A program made the translations under genes and the position numbers. Shown piece after piece: positions 45,291-54,272 of a DNA stretch of 64,000 nt; position 1 is the first letter of the stretch, and every line of letters begins with the position of its first letter. A model generated the notes under the pieces. It was not told where the DNA came from and searched no databases. It saw only the letters and a list, made by a program, of their open reading frames with translations. The stretch comes from Bacillus renqingensis (GTDB taxonomy: Bacteria; Bacillota; Bacilli; Bacillales; Cytobacillaceae). The DNA lies in NCBI RefSeq assembly GCF_016464375.1, contig NZ_JADDIU010000016.1, forward strand, positions 1 to 64,000, in the 5' to 3' direction.

Positions 45291-47266
45291 CCTTCATAAT
45301 CTCCTTCGGCAACCATAATATTTTCATTTTCCAAAATCGTATCATCTTCCTCTAACCCAAAGGCAACATTACTTTCAATCCACTTACGGCGAGGTTCTAC
45401 CTTATCGCCCATAAGTGTTGTGATCCTGCGCTCCGCCCGTGCGGCATCATCGATTTTCACACGGATCAACGTTCTTGTCTCCGGATCCATCGTCGTTTCC
45501 CAAAGCTGGTCGGCGTTCATTTCACCCAGACCTTTGTAGCGCTGGATGATGTAGCCTCTGCCGACATTTTTGATAGCCGTTTGCAGCTCCTCCTCATTCC
45601 AGGCATATTCAATCACTTCTTTTTTACCGGTTCCGCGGCTTACTTTATAAAGCGGCGGCAGAGCAATAAATACTCTCCCCGCCTCCACAAGCGGCTTCAT
45701 ATAGCGGTAGAAGAAGGTTAACAGGAGTACCTGAATATGGGCACCATCCGTATCCGCATCTGTCATGATAATAACTTTATCATAGTTAATATCTTCGATG
45801 GTAAAATCAGAGCCGACACCAGCACCGATAGCATGGATGATTGTATTAATTTCTTCGTTTTTAAAAATATCCGAGAGCTTGGCCTTTTCTGTATTAATAA
45901 CCTTACCCCGGAGTGGCAAAACAGCTTGGAAGCGGCGGTCGCGGCCTTGCTTTGCCGAACCACCCGCAGAATCTCCCTCCACCAAATAAAGTTCATTTTT
46001 TTGTGGATTGCGTGATTGTGCCGGTGTCAACTTTCCTGATAGCGGAGCATCTGAGCGTTTGCGTTTTTTCCCGCTTCTTGCATCTTCTCTTGCTTTTCTT
46101 GCTGCTTCGCGTGCTTGATAAGCCTTGATTGATTTTTTGATCAGCAGCGAGCTGATATCCGGGTTTTCTTCTAAGAAATAGGAAAGGTGTTCAGAGACAA
46201 CGGCGTCCACTGCGGATCGTGCCTCACTTGTACCTAATTTTCCCTTCGTTTGCCCCTCAAACTGGAGCAGATCCTCGGGAATGCGGACTGAAATAATAGC
46301 AGATAGACCTTCGCGAATATCAGAGCCATCCAAGTTTTTATCCTTCTCTTTTAACAGACCCACCTTGCGGGCATAATCATTAAATGCCCTTGTCATCGCT
46401 GTTTTCGAACCTGCTTCATGAGTGCCGCCATCTTTCGTACGGACATTATTAACAAATGACAAGACGTTTTCCGAATAGCCATCATTAAATTGAAAGGCAA
46501 ATTCGACCTCGATATGGTTTTGCACCCCTTCGAAACTGACTACTGGGTGGAGAACATCCTTTTCCTCATTTAAATAAGCGACAAACGCTTCAATTCCGTT
46601 TTCATAATGAAATACTTCGTGTAAATCGTTGCGTGCATCGATGATTTCAATTTTTAACCCTTTTAACAAGAAAGCCGATTCCTGGAGCCGCTCGCATAAT
46701 GTTTCAAAATTATAGGTGGTAGTTGAAAAAATTTTCGGGTCGGGCTTAAAATGAATCGTAGTCCCCGTTTGGTTGGTTTTTCCAATTTTTTCAAGGGTTG
46801 ATACTGGCTTGCCGCCGTGTTCAAAGCGCTGTTCATAAATGAAGCCGTCTCGTTTGATGGTGACGGTCAGCCATTCTGATAATGCATTGACAACAGAGGC
46901 ACCTACACCATGCAAACCACCGCTCGTCTTGTATCCACCCTGGCCGAATTTACCGCCGGCATGAAGGACTGTAAGAATGACCTCTGCTGTTGGTTTTCCC
47001 GTTTTATGCATTCCGGTAGGAAATCCACGTCCTTTATCGACGACGCTGATGGAGTTATCTTTGTGTATTTTAACAATAATATGATCGCCATACCCTGCAA
47101 GCGCTTCATCGACGGAGTTATCGACAATCTCATAGACGAGATGGTGAAGTCCACGTGAATCAGTGCTGCCAATGTACATGCCGGGTCGTTTTCTAACGGC
47201 TTCAAGTCCTTCAAGTACTTGTATGGCATCATCATTATAATCAAAAGCTTGCTGATTTCTTGCCAC
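45287..47266 (-). CDS. parE: DNA topoisomerase IV subunit B
   Basis: 659 residues; ATPase subunit of topoisomerase IV. The GHKL ATP site shows [19 protein letters not shown] and [15 protein letters not shown]. The TOPRIM domain has [17 protein letters not shown] and [11 protein letters not shown], and the C-terminus has the RYKGLGEM motif. It starts at ATG with AAAGGGG upstream and is first in the parE-parC operon. About 265 bases separate it from yneT, containing its promoter region and the yneT terminator. Confidence 0.96.
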   Translation of the reverse strand: MARNQQAFDYNDDAIQVLEGLEAVRKRPGMYIGSTDSRGLHHLVYEIVDNSVDEALAGYGDHIIVKIHKDNSISVVDKGRGFPTGMHKTGKPTAEVILTVLHAGGKFGQGGYKTSGGLHGVGASVVNALSEWLTVTIKRDGFIYEQRFEHGGKPVSTLEKIGKTNQTGTTIHFKPDPKIFSTTTYNFETLCERLQESAFLLKGLKIEIIDARNDLHEVFHYENGIEAFVAYLNEEKDVLHPVVSFEGVQNHIEVEFAFQFNDGYSENVLSFVNNVRTKDGGTHEAGSKTAMTRAFNDYARKVGLLKEKDKNLDGSDIREGLSAIISVRIPEDLLQFEGQTKGKLGTSEARSAVDAVVSEHLSYFLEENPDISSLLIKKSIKAYQAREAARKAREDARSGKKRKRSDAPLSGKLTPAQSRNPQKNELYLVEGDSAGGSAKQGRDRRFQAVLPLRGKVINTEKAKLSDIFKNEEINTIIHAIGAGVGSDFTIEDINYDKVIIMTDADTDGAHIQVLLLTFFYRYMKPLVEAGRVFIALPPLYKVSRGTGKKEVIEYAWNEEELQTAIKNVGRGYIIQRYKGLGEMNADQLWETTMDPETRTLIRVKIDDAARAERRITTLMGDKVEPRRKWIESNVAFGLEEDDTILENENIMVAEGDYEG

Positions 47267-47489
47267 TAAAATTCCCCTTTCACTACAAAAAAACTATCAT
47301 CAATACTGTTTTATTCACATTCGATAAAGCATTCTATTTTCCTTTAAGAACGAATGTTTGCTATTTTATTTTATCATATTTCAAGCAAGGGTCTAAGGTT
47401 TATTTTAGCGATTTATTTTGATTTGGCAAATAAATAATGATAACCTGCGGTGGATTGACAGCCTTTTAATAGATTAATTCCGTATACAA

Positions 47490-47522
47490 TAAAAAAAGCC
47501 GCCTCCTTTTTTGGCAGCTTTT
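47490..47522 (-). terminator. Rho-independent terminator
   Basis: On the minus strand AGCTGCC (47519-47513) pairs with GGCGGCT (47504-47498), then seven or more Ts; it ends the CoA-binding protein gene. Confidence 0.8.
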
Positions 47523-47531
47523 AAGAAATCA

Positions 47532-47957
47532 TCAGGCCTTTGTTAAAGCATGTTCCACTTTAATACAGCGATCCATAATCACGGTATAACCCTTTTCTTT
47601 TAAAAATTGATAGGCCTCTTCATTGACGAGACCCTGTTGGGCCCAAAAAACATCAGCATCAATCTCAGCAAATTCCTTTGCTACATCCAAGAGCTGCTCG
47701 GAACGGCGGAATACATTGACAATGTCTATATGACCTTCAATATCCTTTAATGACGCAACAGCCTTGACACCGAGTGCTTCATCAATGGTCGGATTGACCG
47801 GAATGATCTCATAGCCCGCTTTTTGCATCGCAGCCGAAACCTGGTAGGAAGTCCTTTCGGGATTACTGCTTAAGCCAACAACAGCAATCCGTTTTGCTTT
47901 TTTCAATATTGCCTTGATTTCCTCGCGGCTTGGATTTTCAATCGTCATTCTCTCCAC
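47532..47957 (-). CDS. yneT: CoA-binding domain protein, YneT-like
   Basis: 141 residues of the CoA-binding (Rossmann-like, succinyl-CoA synthetase alpha N-terminal) family: IAVVGLSSNPERTSYQVSAAM binds the nucleotide, IIPVNPTIDEALG and the WAQQGLVNEEA segment complete the fold. B. subtilis has yneT at the same place next to parE. Biological role unknown. ATG start with GGAGTGG upstream; appears monocistronic. Confidence 0.88.
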   Translation of the reverse strand: MERMTIENPSREEIKAILKKAKRIAVVGLSSNPERTSYQVSAAMQKAGYEIIPVNPTIDEALGVKAVASLKDIEGHIDIVNVFRRSEQLLDVAKEFAEIDADVFWAQQGLVNEEAYQFLKEKGYTVIMDRCIKVEHALTKA

Positions 47958-48026
47958 TCCTCAATCATCACTCTCCTATATTTTACCTGAATGAATTAGG
48001 ATTACACAACTAAAGGACTCAGACCG

Positions 48027-48851
48027 CTATCCTTTTGCTGCTGTAGCCTTGGGAACATTGATACTAAACCGTGCCCCGTCTCCGGTATTTTCGACTGTCA
48101 CACTGCCATCCATTTTTTCTAGAGTCATCTTGGTCAAATATAATCCTAGACCCGTACCGTTCGGCTTCGTAGTAAAATGGGGATGGAATACCTTATCAAT
48201 AATGGCAGGCTGTATCCCATAAGCATTATCTGTAAATATCGCCGTAACAAATTCCTTTGTTTCCATGATTTCGATCGTAATTTTTCGTCTGGGTATTTCT
48301 TTTAGCACAAAAGCATCACGGGCATTTGTTAAAACGTTTAATACTGCCAGGCTAAACTCATTTGGATAGCCATAGGCTAACTGCTGGCCTCTATTTTCAA
48401 ATTCTACGAAAATCCCGTGAGTTTTAAGGCATGGCGAAAAAATCGACAACGCCTCTTCAATTGAATCTCCAACGGAGAAGGTACTTTTTTCATTGTTCGG
48501 TTTATAAAATTTACGAAAATCATGGATGGTTTGTGACATATGTTTGATTTGAATCATGCTCTCCCGTGTAAAACGATCGATATAAGATTCATTTATTTCC
48601 CCAAATTCCAGTGCATCTCTTACGTCTTGAATTAATAACAATAAGCTATTTAACGGCTGACGCCATTGATGGCCGATAGCAGACATGATTTCACCCATGA
48701 CCGCAAGTCGAGAGTGCTGAATGAGAATTTGGTCTTTCTCAAGATTCTTGGCGATTTCCTCTTGGATTCTTTTTTCTAATAGTTGATTGATCGCCTCATA
48801 TTGTTCTGCCAGTTCCTGATAATTTATTTCCTGTTCGGTTTCTGTTGACAT
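48027..48851 (-). CDS. Soluble sensor histidine kinase with atypical G1 box
   Basis: 274 residues without membrane helices or sensor domain. An N-terminal coiled coil (about residues 8-45) leads to an H-box of the GHQWRQPL type (about 61-68), then N-box NVLTNARDA, G1-like DNAYGI and G2 GTGLGLYLTK. The canonical G1 is DNGxGI, so the first glycine is alanine here. It resembles kinases attached to diverse input domains in other phyla. No response regulator is adjacent; a sporulation phosphorelay input via Spo0F is possible for a Bacillaceae orphan kinase but unproven. Confidence 0.85.
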   Translation of the reverse strand: MSTETEQEINYQELAEQYEAINQLLEKRIQEEIAKNLEKDQILIQHSRLAVMGEIMSAIGHQWRQPLNSLLLLIQDVRDALEFGEINESYIDRFTRESMIQIKHMSQTIHDFRKFYKPNNEKSTFSVGDSIEEALSIFSPCLKTHGIFVEFENRGQQLAYGYPNEFSLAVLNVLTNARDAFVLKEIPRRKITIEIMETKEFVTAIFTDNAYGIQPAIIDKVFHPHFTTKPNGTGLGLYLTKMTLEKMDGSVTVENTGDGARFSINVPKATAAKG

Positions 48852-49058
48852 AAGTTCACCTCATTATGAAAAGGATGATACGATAAAACCGACCCATAGT
48901 TCCATCATATGAAAGCCGACTGAATAGATTGTTTTTTATTTATTTTAACCCATATCCCCCCTATTAGATATAGAACAGGAAGGACTGTAACAAATGGTTT
49001 GAAAATTCTTCATATTTTTGTAAAAAAATTGACGCTAAACCTACACAAAAATAGAAGC

Positions 49059-49092
49059 ATATGATGATTTTCATCATATCATGGTGTAAAAT
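49059..49092 (+). promoter_or_regulatory. Palindrome overlapping the putative plsY promoter
   Basis: ATATGATGA and TCATCATAT (49059-49067, 49071-49079) form a perfect 9-bp dyad, and TAAAAT (49087-49092) is a plausible -10 box 38 bases before plsY. The dyad would overlap the -35, so it is a candidate operator. The regulator is unknown. Confidence 0.4.
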
Positions 49093-49129
49093 AGAATAGC
49101 TTGATCTTTTGTTAAAGGGGAAATCATGA

Positions 49130-49729
49130 ATGGATCAATTTATCATCATCTTCATTCTTGCCTATTTACTTGGCTCCATCCCTTCCGGCTTAATTATCGG
49201 TAAGGTTTTTTATAAAACGGATATTCGTGAGCATGGGAGCGGGAACTTGGGAGCGACTAATACATTTCGTACACTTGGTGTGAAGGCAGGATCAGTCGTG
49301 ACACTTGCTGATATTTTAAAGGGGACACTTGCAGCTGCATTACCCTACATCCTGTCCGTTGAACTACACCCATTGATTCCAGGTGTCCTTGCTGTCATTG
49401 GCCATACTTATCCCATCTTTGCCAGGTTTCGCGGTGGAAAAGCAGTTGCGACCTCCGGCGGGGTTATATTGTGCTATGCTCCGTTATTGTTCATAATACT
49501 TGTGCTTGCTTTCTTTATTAGTTTGTACATAACCAAATATGTCTCCTTATCTTCGATGATTGCCGGAATCGTTGCAATCCTTTACGTTTTAATTTCTGGG
49601 ATGATAGGGGAATGGGATCCTCCGCTGCTAATTGTAATCATCCTGTTAGCATCGTTTGTGATATTACGCCACCGCACCAATATTAAACGAATTATCATTA
49701 AAACCGAACCGAAAATTAAATGGCTATAG
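49130..49729 (+). CDS. plsY: Acyl phosphate:glycerol-3-phosphate acyltransferase
   Basis: 199 residues, integral membrane enzyme that makes lysophosphatidic acid from acyl-phosphate and glycerol-3-phosphate, the first step of phospholipid synthesis. The three PlsY motifs are present: [12 protein letters not shown] (motif 1 region), [18 protein letters not shown] and [12 protein letters not shown]. About five helices. The ATG follows AAAGGGG. The neighbours parE/yneT match B. subtilis yneS (plsY), although here it is separated from yneT by a histidine kinase gene. Confidence 0.96.
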   Translation: MDQFIIIFILAYLLGSIPSGLIIGKVFYKTDIREHGSGNLGATNTFRTLGVKAGSVVTLADILKGTLAAALPYILSVELHPLIPGVLAVIGHTYPIFARFRGGKAVATSGGVILCYAPLLFIILVLAFFISLYITKYVSLSSMIAGIVAILYVLISGMIGEWDPPLLIVIILLASFVILRHRTNIKRIIIKTEPKIKWL

Positions 49730-49754
49730 ACTATGCAGTAATACATAAGAAATA

Positions 49755-49792
49755 AGAAAGCGGAGCTTATAAAAGGAAGCACCGCTTTCTGT
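49755..49792 (-). terminator. Possible terminator between convergent genes
   Basis: AGAAAGCGG (49755-49763) pairs with CCGCTTTCT (49782-49790) between plsY and the thioesterase gene. The T-tract on either strand is weak. Confidence 0.4.
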
Positions 49793-49809
49793 AAGAAATA
49801 TAGTCAGTT

Positions 49810-50238
49810 TTACTTTTTCTTGATATCCTCATATTTTAAAAACCATTCTGGGAACGCCTTTTTAAACGATGTTGGTCTGAAATTGTCTTTTTTCACGATG
49901 ATATGAGTTGTTTTTCCTTCTGCACACACCTCCGCATCACCGTTAACGATCGTATAGCCATAAACTGTTTTAATTCCATCGTTTTGTTCCACCCAAGTGT
50001 TAATAAACGCTTGGTCACCGTAACGCAATGCCTTCTTATACGTTACTTGGACATCATAAACAGGGGCGAAATAACCAGCTTCCTCCATGGCCAGATAGCT
50101 ATACCCTAAATCTTCAATCAATCCCGTTCGGCCTAATTCAAAAAACTTCAAATAATTGGCATGATAGATCACACCCATCATGTCCGTATCGGCATAATAA
50201 AGCTGAATTGATCTTTCCGAAACAAAAAATGGATCCAT
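49810..50238 (-). CDS. yneP: Acyl-CoA thioesterase, YneP/YbgC-like
   Basis: 142 residues, hotdog thioesterase of the 4-hydroxybenzoyl-CoA/YbgC type: YYADTDMMGVIYHANYLKFFE contains the catalytic aspartate and the H-x-x-Y signature. It hydrolyses an acyl-CoA, possibly linked to lipid synthesis given plsY next door. B. subtilis has yneP in this region. It begins with ATG after AAGGGGGAAG and lies 18 bases downstream of the AAA gene, with which it may be cotranscribed. Confidence 0.88.
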   Translation of the reverse strand: MDPFFVSERSIQLYYADTDMMGVIYHANYLKFFELGRTGLIEDLGYSYLAMEEAGYFAPVYDVQVTYKKALRYGDQAFINTWVEQNDGIKTVYGYTIVNGDAEVCAEGKTTHIIVKKDNFRPTSFKKAFPEWFLKYEDIKKK

Positions 50239-50256
50239 TTTTAGTCTTCCCCCTTA

Positions 50257-52611
50257 TTAAATTTTACTAAAAGCCGTTGCCACATCTGCCGCCTCTAAAA
50301 TCAATGCTTGTTCAAGGAGGTGTTCGTCATGAAAGGCTTGTCCGTCGTCTGTAATTAATCTTGCTGCCTGGGCTTGAATCATCGCATCCACTATATTTGT
50401 AGCAAAGCGCCCGTTTCCTTTGACCGGCTCTTTTTCTATTTTTTCAAGCAGCAAATTTTTAGCCTCTTCCGTTATTTGATATTGATAGCCCCCGGCATAA
50501 GATACCATGATCCTAAGCAGTTCATCAGTAGAATAATCGGGAAAGAAGAAGAACTTTTTAAACCGGGAACGAAGCCCCGGGTTACTTTCAAGCAGCATCT
50601 CCATTTCATTTGGATAACCGGCGAGGACAACCACGAGGTTTTCATTGTGCTTCGTCATCTCATCGACAAGGGTATCAATAACCTCTTTGCCAAAATCGCC
50701 AGCTGTAGATCCAAGGAGGGAATAAGCCTCGTCAATGAATAAGACACCGCCGAGGGCTTCCCTAATCTTTTTCTTTGTTTTACCGGCTGTTTGCCCGACA
50801 TAGCCCGCAACAAAATCAGCACGGCTTGTGACAACCAGATGACCTCTTTTTAACATACCACATTCTTTTAGCAGTTTCGCATAGATTTTGGCAACGGTCG
50901 TTTTGCCGGTCCCCGGGTTTCCGGTAAACACGGAATGCAGTTGTAGCGGCACTGCTGGAAGCCCTTTGTTACGCCTAAATTGCTGCATTTTCACAAATGA
51001 AAAAAGCGCCCTTAGTTCAGCTTTTAATGAATCAAGTCCGATTAAGCGATTCAGGTCTTCAATCGGCGAATCTTCCCTTTCCTTCCGCTCCGACAAAAAG
51101 TCTTCTTTATTTAAAATCATATACTGGAGGACATCATCGTCTCCGGCGTTTGTTGCCCCTTTTTTAAAAATCGCCTCTAGGACAAGATTACTGGCGGTGC
51201 GGGCATTACCAAATGTATCATCGACCCGTTCCTGTTCAAGACGATGGCCAAGCTCGATTCTAGCCTCATCCGTTAAATAATAATCATTATCGGCGGCAAC
51301 CTTTTCACCAATTTCGATTAATTCTTGATTCGAATAATTGGGTAAATGAATGAAATTGGATTGGGGAAAACGACTGAAAAGTCCTGGGTTTGCATCTAAA
51401 AACGTACGCATTTCCTCAGGGTAGCCTGCTAAAATGACAGCAAATTTTCCACCGTACTCTTTACCGGTCATAAGTGAAACCAGCGTATCAATCGCTGCTT
51501 GCCCATAATCATTTCCTGCCTGCCCCTCGCGTTTTAAACTATAGGCCTCATCAATAAATAACACGCCGCCGAGAGAACGTTCGACAACCGCCCGGACGTT
51601 CTCCTCAGTCTGTCCAACAAAGGAACCGACAAGTTGTGAGCGGTTCGTTTCAATCACCTCTTCACGCGGCAAGACGCCAAGCTCATGATAGATTTTGGCG
51701 ATGAGGCGCGCCAGTGTGGTTTTTCCAGTACCGGGATTGCCGATAAGAATCATGTTTAGATTCAGCTCATCTTTTATGTGAAATCCTTTTTCCTTGCGCA
51801 GTTTTTGGTATTTAACATATCGATAAAAAGCTTCTACCCGGTTCTTAACCGACTCCATCCCAATCATTTCATTAAATTGTTCCAATGCATTTTCAGTGGC
51901 GGAAGAGCTTTCCTCCTCTGTTTCCAAAAAGTGCTGCTCCCATTTCCGTTTTATTTCCTTCACCTTGGATAGGTGTAACTTTAAATCCTCATAGTAAACC
52001 GCTGTGTGAAACACACCGATAATTGACTGTTCGTACTCCTTTGCTGCCTTTAACAAATTTTCCGTTTCCTCAATGGCAGTCGAAAGCAAATCGTAAAGCT
52101 GTTGATATTTATAAAAAAGCTCTTTTTCCATCATCGTTGAGACAAGATCGACCGCCCGTTGTAAATCACGGAGCGCTTTTTTGCCATCTGTTAAAAAGCG
52201 CTGGCATATTTCTATGTACTCTTCCGCTATTTTTCTTTTGGCCGTCCGATTATCCGTTTCCCTTATAGCAGGGAAAGAGAGCGGTAAAAGTAAAGCTTTA
52301 AATTTCTTCCAATCGGAATGAATGATGACTTTTTTGGCTGTTTGATTATGAGGGTTTAACTTTACCGCCTTTTCAAGCCAAACGAAGGCAAGATGATCTT
52401 GTTTATTCCGGTTGAGTCTCGAACGGGCCACAAGCGTTAACAAGCTGGATACAACAATTGGATTTGTTTCCCGGCTTAAAATAGTTATGAGCTGACTTTC
52501 ATTAATGATGGTTCCGGTTTCGTTCAGCTCTTGTTCCCACAGGCGAATTTGCTCATCAGAAACGGTTTGGCCATTGTTAGGTTGTATCAAAAGTTCATCA
52601 CATCTTTTCAA
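50257..52611 (-). CDS. Tandem AAA+ ATPase, SpoVK/CbbX-like
   Basis: 784 residues: a helical TPR-like N-terminal part (about 1-240) and two AAA domains of the CbxX/SpoVK type. Walker A is GNPGTGKTTLARLIAK in the first and GNPGTGKTTVAKIYAK in the second. Walker B is GGVLFIDEAYSL in both, and both keep the pore-type loop SQLVGSFVGQTEEN / ADFVAGYVGQTAGK. B. subtilis SpoVK has one such domain (about 320 aa) and is needed for spore maturation. The tandem form beside spore genes suggests a sporulation remodelling ATPase; inferred only. Confidence 0.88.
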   Translation of the reverse strand: MKRCDELLIQPNNGQTVSDEQIRLWEQELNETGTIINESQLITILSRETNPIVVSSLLTLVARSRLNRNKQDHLAFVWLEKAVKLNPHNQTAKKVIIHSDWKKFKALLLPLSFPAIRETDNRTAKRKIAEEYIEICQRFLTDGKKALRDLQRAVDLVSTMMEKELFYKYQQLYDLLSTAIEETENLLKAAKEYEQSIIGVFHTAVYYEDLKLHLSKVKEIKRKWEQHFLETEEESSSATENALEQFNEMIGMESVKNRVEAFYRYVKYQKLRKEKGFHIKDELNLNMILIGNPGTGKTTLARLIAKIYHELGVLPREEVIETNRSQLVGSFVGQTEENVRAVVERSLGGVLFIDEAYSLKREGQAGNDYGQAAIDTLVSLMTGKEYGGKFAVILAGYPEEMRTFLDANPGLFSRFPQSNFIHLPNYSNQELIEIGEKVAADNDYYLTDEARIELGHRLEQERVDDTFGNARTASNLVLEAIFKKGATNAGDDDVLQYMILNKEDFLSERKEREDSPIEDLNRLIGLDSLKAELRALFSFVKMQQFRRNKGLPAVPLQLHSVFTGNPGTGKTTVAKIYAKLLKECGMLKRGHLVVTSRADFVAGYVGQTAGKTKKKIREALGGVLFIDEAYSLLGSTAGDFGKEVIDTLVDEMTKHNENLVVVLAGYPNEMEMLLESNPGLRSRFKKFFFFPDYSTDELLRIMVSYAGGYQYQITEEAKNLLLEKIEKEPVKGNGRFATNIVDAMIQAQAARLITDDGQAFHDEHLLEQALILEAADVATAFSKI

Positions 52612-52663
52612 AAATTCCCTTCTATCTTACCATAAGAAAGCTTAGAACAGTAAATAAGAGGAA

Positions 52664-52697
52664 TTGAAAAAGGACCTCTCCGAGATCGGCGGTCCTT
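52664..52697 (-). terminator. Rho-independent terminator
   Basis: On the minus strand AAGGACC (52697-52691) pairs with GGTCCTT (52676-52670), then Ts; terminates the tlp gene. Confidence 0.8.
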
Positions 52698-52706
52698 GAT
52701 TTTACG

Positions 52707-52940
52707 TTATTCTTGCGAGGTGTTGTTTGCTTCATCTTTAATTTCTGAACGGAATGAATCAATACTTTCCCGTCTGCGCTGATTTTTTGCTTCGATTTGC
52801 CGGCGTTGTTGTTCACTATCAGTAAACTCTAATGATTCTTCCGCCGCTTCCATGTTCTCAATTGTATGGTGAACCATGGATTGCAGTTTTTCAACATTAT
52901 CACTACGATCATCTGGTTTTGGTTTATTGTTATAAGCCAT
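52707..52940 (-). CDS. tlp: Small acid-soluble spore protein Tlp
   Basis: 77 residues; the conserved core [34 protein letters not shown] is split across two helices and closely follows B. subtilis Tlp, a minor forespore protein. Its ATG has GGAGGAT upstream. Expected to be expressed late in the forespore under sigma-G. Sits in the tlp-sspN part of the spore gene cluster. Confidence 0.92.
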   Translation of the reverse strand: MAYNNKPKPDDRSDNVEKLQSMVHHTIENMEAAEESLEFTDSEQQRRQIEAKNQRRRESIDSFRSEIKDEANNTSQE

Positions 52941-53064
52941 TCAAGATCCTCCTAAAAGTGTACTTGGTACAAATATAGTTTGTATCAAGAGTGAAAAAAT
53001 ATGATAAGAAGAAAGTAGCAAAAAGACCCATCAGCATGAGTGCTTCCTGGGTCTTTTCATCTAT

Positions 53065-53205
53065 TTATTCACCTTTTGTTTGCATTACCTGGGCATGCTC
53101 ACCTGATTTATCTTGCATTTGTTTGCCCTTATTACCGCCGAAGCCTCGCGGCTGTGTTCCAATATGATCGGGTCTAAACCGTTTTGTTTGATAACCTTTA
53201 CCCAT
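53065..53205 (-). CDS. sspN: Small acid-soluble spore protein N
   Basis: 46 residues, read from the minus strand, too short for usual ORF cut-offs. It contains [25 protein letters not shown], whose central DHIGTQ and [10 protein letters not shown] blocks match SspN. ATG follows GGGGGGTTATT. Minor forespore SASP; in B. subtilis sspN and tlp are cotranscribed, which fits the layout here. Confidence 0.92.
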   Translation of the reverse strand: MGKGYQTKRFRPDHIGTQPRGFGGNKGKQMQDKSGEHAQVMQTKGE

Positions 53206-53269
53206 AATAACCCCCCCTTAGTATCATTTTGTCCAAAAAGCAGGGGAACCATGATTGGAAAACTTTTGG

Positions 53270-53402
53270 TTATTCGGCTTTGCCTAGTCGCTTTTGTTCT
53301 AGCCGTTGTTCGATCTTTTCCATCGCAGCGCTATCTTTCAAAAGTTGTAGCTTATTTTCTGAAACCAATTCTGCAAAGGAACGTTTTCTTGGTCTTCTCA
53401 TG
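53270..53402 (-). pseudogene. FbpB-family small basic protein, frameshifted
   Basis: From ATG 53402 the frame gives MRRPRKRSFAELVSENKLQL and then stops at codon 24 (TAG). Removing one base from the CTTTTTG run near 53339-53344 restores a 43-residue protein ending LLKDSAAMEKIEQRLEQKRL, typical of FbpB-like small basic proteins (Fur-regulated RNA-binding co-factors in B. subtilis). The disruption is a homopolymer insertion, so a sequencing error is quite possible. No Fur box was identified. Confidence 0.7.
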
Positions 53403-53498
53403 TTTATCACCTTCCTTATTTCCTATTGTAACAATTATTATGACCATAAACGCTTTCAATTATTACAACTTTTTGAAAATTTAATTGGTTTTTAACAA

Positions 53499-53531
53499 TA
53501 AAAAAAGACGTTGAATGAAAAACCAACGTCT
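53499..53531 (-). terminator. Rho-independent terminator
   Basis: On the minus strand AGACGTTG (53531-53524) pairs with CAACGTCT (53513-53506), followed by seven Ts; ends the thioredoxin-like gene. Confidence 0.88.
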
Positions 53532-53539
53532 TCTATATC

Positions 53540-54103
53540 TCATTTTAGTTTACTTGTTAATTCCTTCATATCTGCAAGCTTCATTGTACCTGGAAATTTA
53601 TTTTGAATAATTCCATTACTATCAATAAAATAGGTCGTTGGAATGGCAACAACTTGATATTTCTCATTTACAGCATCTTCCGTATCAAGAAGGATTGGGA
53701 AAGTAAGCTTATATTCATCAACAAAGCCCTTCACATCTAATTGCGGGTCGATATTGACAGCGAGTATCTTGATATCTTTATCAGCTGATTTGAAAAATTG
53801 CTCCATCTCAGGCATTTCTGCCTTACAAGGGCCGCACCATGTTGCCCAGAAGTTTAACATAACTTTTTTTCCCTTTAGGTCCGAGAGTTTAACGGTTTCA
53901 CCACTTAGTGTCTTCAGTTCAAAATCAGGTGCCTTTGCTCCAATCGTCAGACCTGTCTTATTGGCTGAGACCTCTTTTGCGGTATCGGGCTGCTTATCTG
54001 TCTGTTTATCAACTGCCTGAACAATCGCCACTGTTAGCAATGTAATCAAGATAACAGCAGCAATTACCTTCTTTATCATCCCGAAAATCCCCTTCCTTTT
54101 CAT
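53540..54103 (-). CDS. yneN: Membrane-anchored thiol-disulfide oxidoreductase, YneN/ResA-like
   Basis: 187 residues: signal-anchor (about residues 10-27), a polar linker, then a TlpA/ResA-type thioredoxin domain with the active site ATWCGPCKAEMP and cis-proline VAIPTTYFID. It is expected on the outer face of the membrane, reducing or oxidising disulfides of exported proteins. B. subtilis yneN lies next to citB in the same way. ATG 54103 is a little upstream of a second possible start (ATG about 54079). Confidence 0.9.
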   Translation of the reverse strand: MKRKGIFGMIKKVIAAVILITLLTVAIVQAVDKQTDKQPDTAKEVSANKTGLTIGAKAPDFELKTLSGETVKLSDLKGKKVMLNFWATWCGPCKAEMPEMEQFFKSADKDIKILAVNIDPQLDVKGFVDEYKLTFPILLDTEDAVNEKYQVVAIPTTYFIDSNGIIQNKFPGTMKLADMKELTSKLK

Positions 54104-54219
54104 TCATAATCACTACATTCGATTTTACACTATTAACTTAGGTAAAACAAAATACCAATTTGCCGATTCTGTGACAAATTAGAAAAGCGCAAGGCGCCCT
54201 TTTAGTGATAGTGTTTGTC

Positions 54220-54261
54220 GAAAAGCAAGAAACACCATGCGAATAACGCATGGTGTTTCTT
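54220..54261 (-). terminator. Rho-independent terminator of citB
   Basis: AAGAAACACCATGCG and CGCATGGTGTTTCTT (54227-54241 and 54247-54261) are exact 15-bp complements. The nearby 54181-54203 stretch AAAAGCGCAAGGCGCCCTTTT looks like a fragment of a Bacillaceae repeat. Confidence 0.88.
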
Positions 54262-54272
54262 GGCAGAGTTAA

